From assembly GCA_030450335.1 (NCBI GenBank), contig JAKDIS010000029.1:1-24353 (forward strand): 24,353 nucleotides of DNA, read 5' to 3'. Positions within the stretch are counted from its first letter, which is position 1, and each line of letters begins with the position of its first letter. The notes below the pieces were generated by a model. The model did no database searches and was not told where the DNA came from. It saw only the letters and a list, made by a program, of their open reading frames with translations. This document shows positions 23,849 through 24,353 of this stretch, in pieces. The translations under genes and the position numbers were made by a program. This DNA comes from Corynebacterium sp. (GTDB taxonomy: Bacteria; Actinomycetota; Actinomycetes; Mycobacteriales; Mycobacteriaceae).

Positions 23849-24322
23849 GTGACCAACCCCTTCAGCACCCCCCAGGACAGCGGCAACTCCGGAAACCCGG
23901 CGCCGCAGGGCGGCTCCTACGGTGCGGCGCAGTACCCGTCGCAGCCGCAGCAGTACCAGCAGAACCACCAGCAGCCGCAGCAGTACCAGCAGCAGGCTCC
24001 CCAGCACTACCCGCAGGGGAACATGCCGCAGCACGCCGGCTACGGCGCCCCCATGTACACCGGCCCCCAGAAGTCGAAGCTCGCCGCCGCCCTGCTGGCG
24101 TTCTTCCTGGGCGCCCTGGGCATCCACAACTTCTACCTCGGTTACACCGGCAAGGCCGTGTGCCAGCTGATCCTCACCATCTTCGGCTACCTCACCGCCA
24201 TCTTCGCCATCGGTTTCCTGTTCATCTTCGCCGTCGGCATCTGGGCGTTCATCGAGTTCATCATGATCCTCATCGGCGGCGGGAAGTACGACCGCGACGC
24301 CCGCGGAATCCCGCTGAGCTAG
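23849..24322 (+). CDS. TM2 domain membrane protein with Gln/Pro-rich N-terminus
   Basis: This 157-residue protein has a hydrophilic low-complexity N-terminus (1-70) with many Gln, Tyr and Pro residues (for example QQYQQNHQQPQQYQQQ). A TM2 domain follows: a first membrane helix and the family turn GALGIHNFYLGYTGKA (about 88-102), then further hydrophobic segments to about 143 and a short polar tail. TM2 domains are found in many bacterial membrane proteins of unknown function. The start is GTG at 23849 with GAGGAG 8 nt upstream. It has its own promoter and a structured leader, so it is probably not part of the wzm-wzt transcript. Confidence 0.88.
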   Translation: MTNPFSTPQDSGNSGNPAPQGGSYGAAQYPSQPQQYQQNHQQPQQYQQQAPQHYPQGNMPQHAGYGAPMYTGPQKSKLAAALLAFFLGALGIHNFYLGYTGKAVCQLILTIFGYLTAIFAIGFLFIFAVGIWAFIEFIMILIGGGKYDRDARGIPLS

Positions 24323-24353
24323 CACCGAACACCCGACCGGGCACCACCCCCAC

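Noticed and set aside
1..24353. CRISPR array, prophage or insertion sequence
   Set aside because: No regularly spaced repeats, transposase, integrase or phage structural genes were seen on either strand; the GH25 lysozyme has a signal peptide and no phage neighbours.

Overview
The window is high-GC DNA from an actinobacterium, most likely a Corynebacterium or a close mycolic-acid-containing relative. The evidence is the gltB-gltD pair, a two-gene galactan-type ABC exporter beside a PIG3-like oxidoreductase and a class V aminotransferase homologue (an order known from the mycobacterial Rv3777/Rv3778c-wzm-wzt neighbourhood), a CRP/GlxR-like site, and many genes whose -10 element sits exactly 7 nt before the start codon (leaderless transcription). 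Genus and synteny are inferred from memory of these families; no search was run.

Layout. 1-633: frameshifted gene remnant. 655-4772: M13 metallopeptidase, a single-span membrane protein, and a PrsW-type membrane protease overlapping it. 4831-7237: two adjacent secreted proteins, a small signal-peptide protein and a GH25 lysozyme, which end in the same 75-residue domain made of three 24-residue repeats. This shared domain is the most novel-looking item in the window. 7267-7318: a perfect 23-bp bidirectional terminator hairpin. 7342-8519 (minus): an S4-domain protein translationally coupled to a two-domain VOC/glyoxalase protein. 8797-9450 (minus): LysE/RhtB exporter. 9508-15689 (minus): gltB-gltD, glutamate synthase. 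15690-16118: a palindrome-rich, comparatively AT-rich divergent intergenic region with a CRP/GlxR-like site. 16119-17572: an unknown conserved-looking protein and a secreted L,D-transpeptidase-like protein. 17586-19094 (minus): GntP-type gluconate permease. 19283-19370 (minus): tRNA-Ser(UGA). 19479-20477: quinone oxidoreductase, convergent with 20474-21781 (minus), a class V aminotransferase homologue that lacks the PLP lysine. 21970-23679: Wzm-Wzt ABC exporter. 23849-24322: TM2-domain protein.

Functionally, several genes concern the cell envelope: GH25 lysozyme, L,D-transpeptidase-like protein, galactan exporter, PrsW protease and TM2 protein. The rest concern nitrogen and carbon metabolism: GOGAT, amino-acid exporter, gluconate uptake. 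No CRISPR, prophage or insertion sequence was seen. The only decayed gene is at the left edge.
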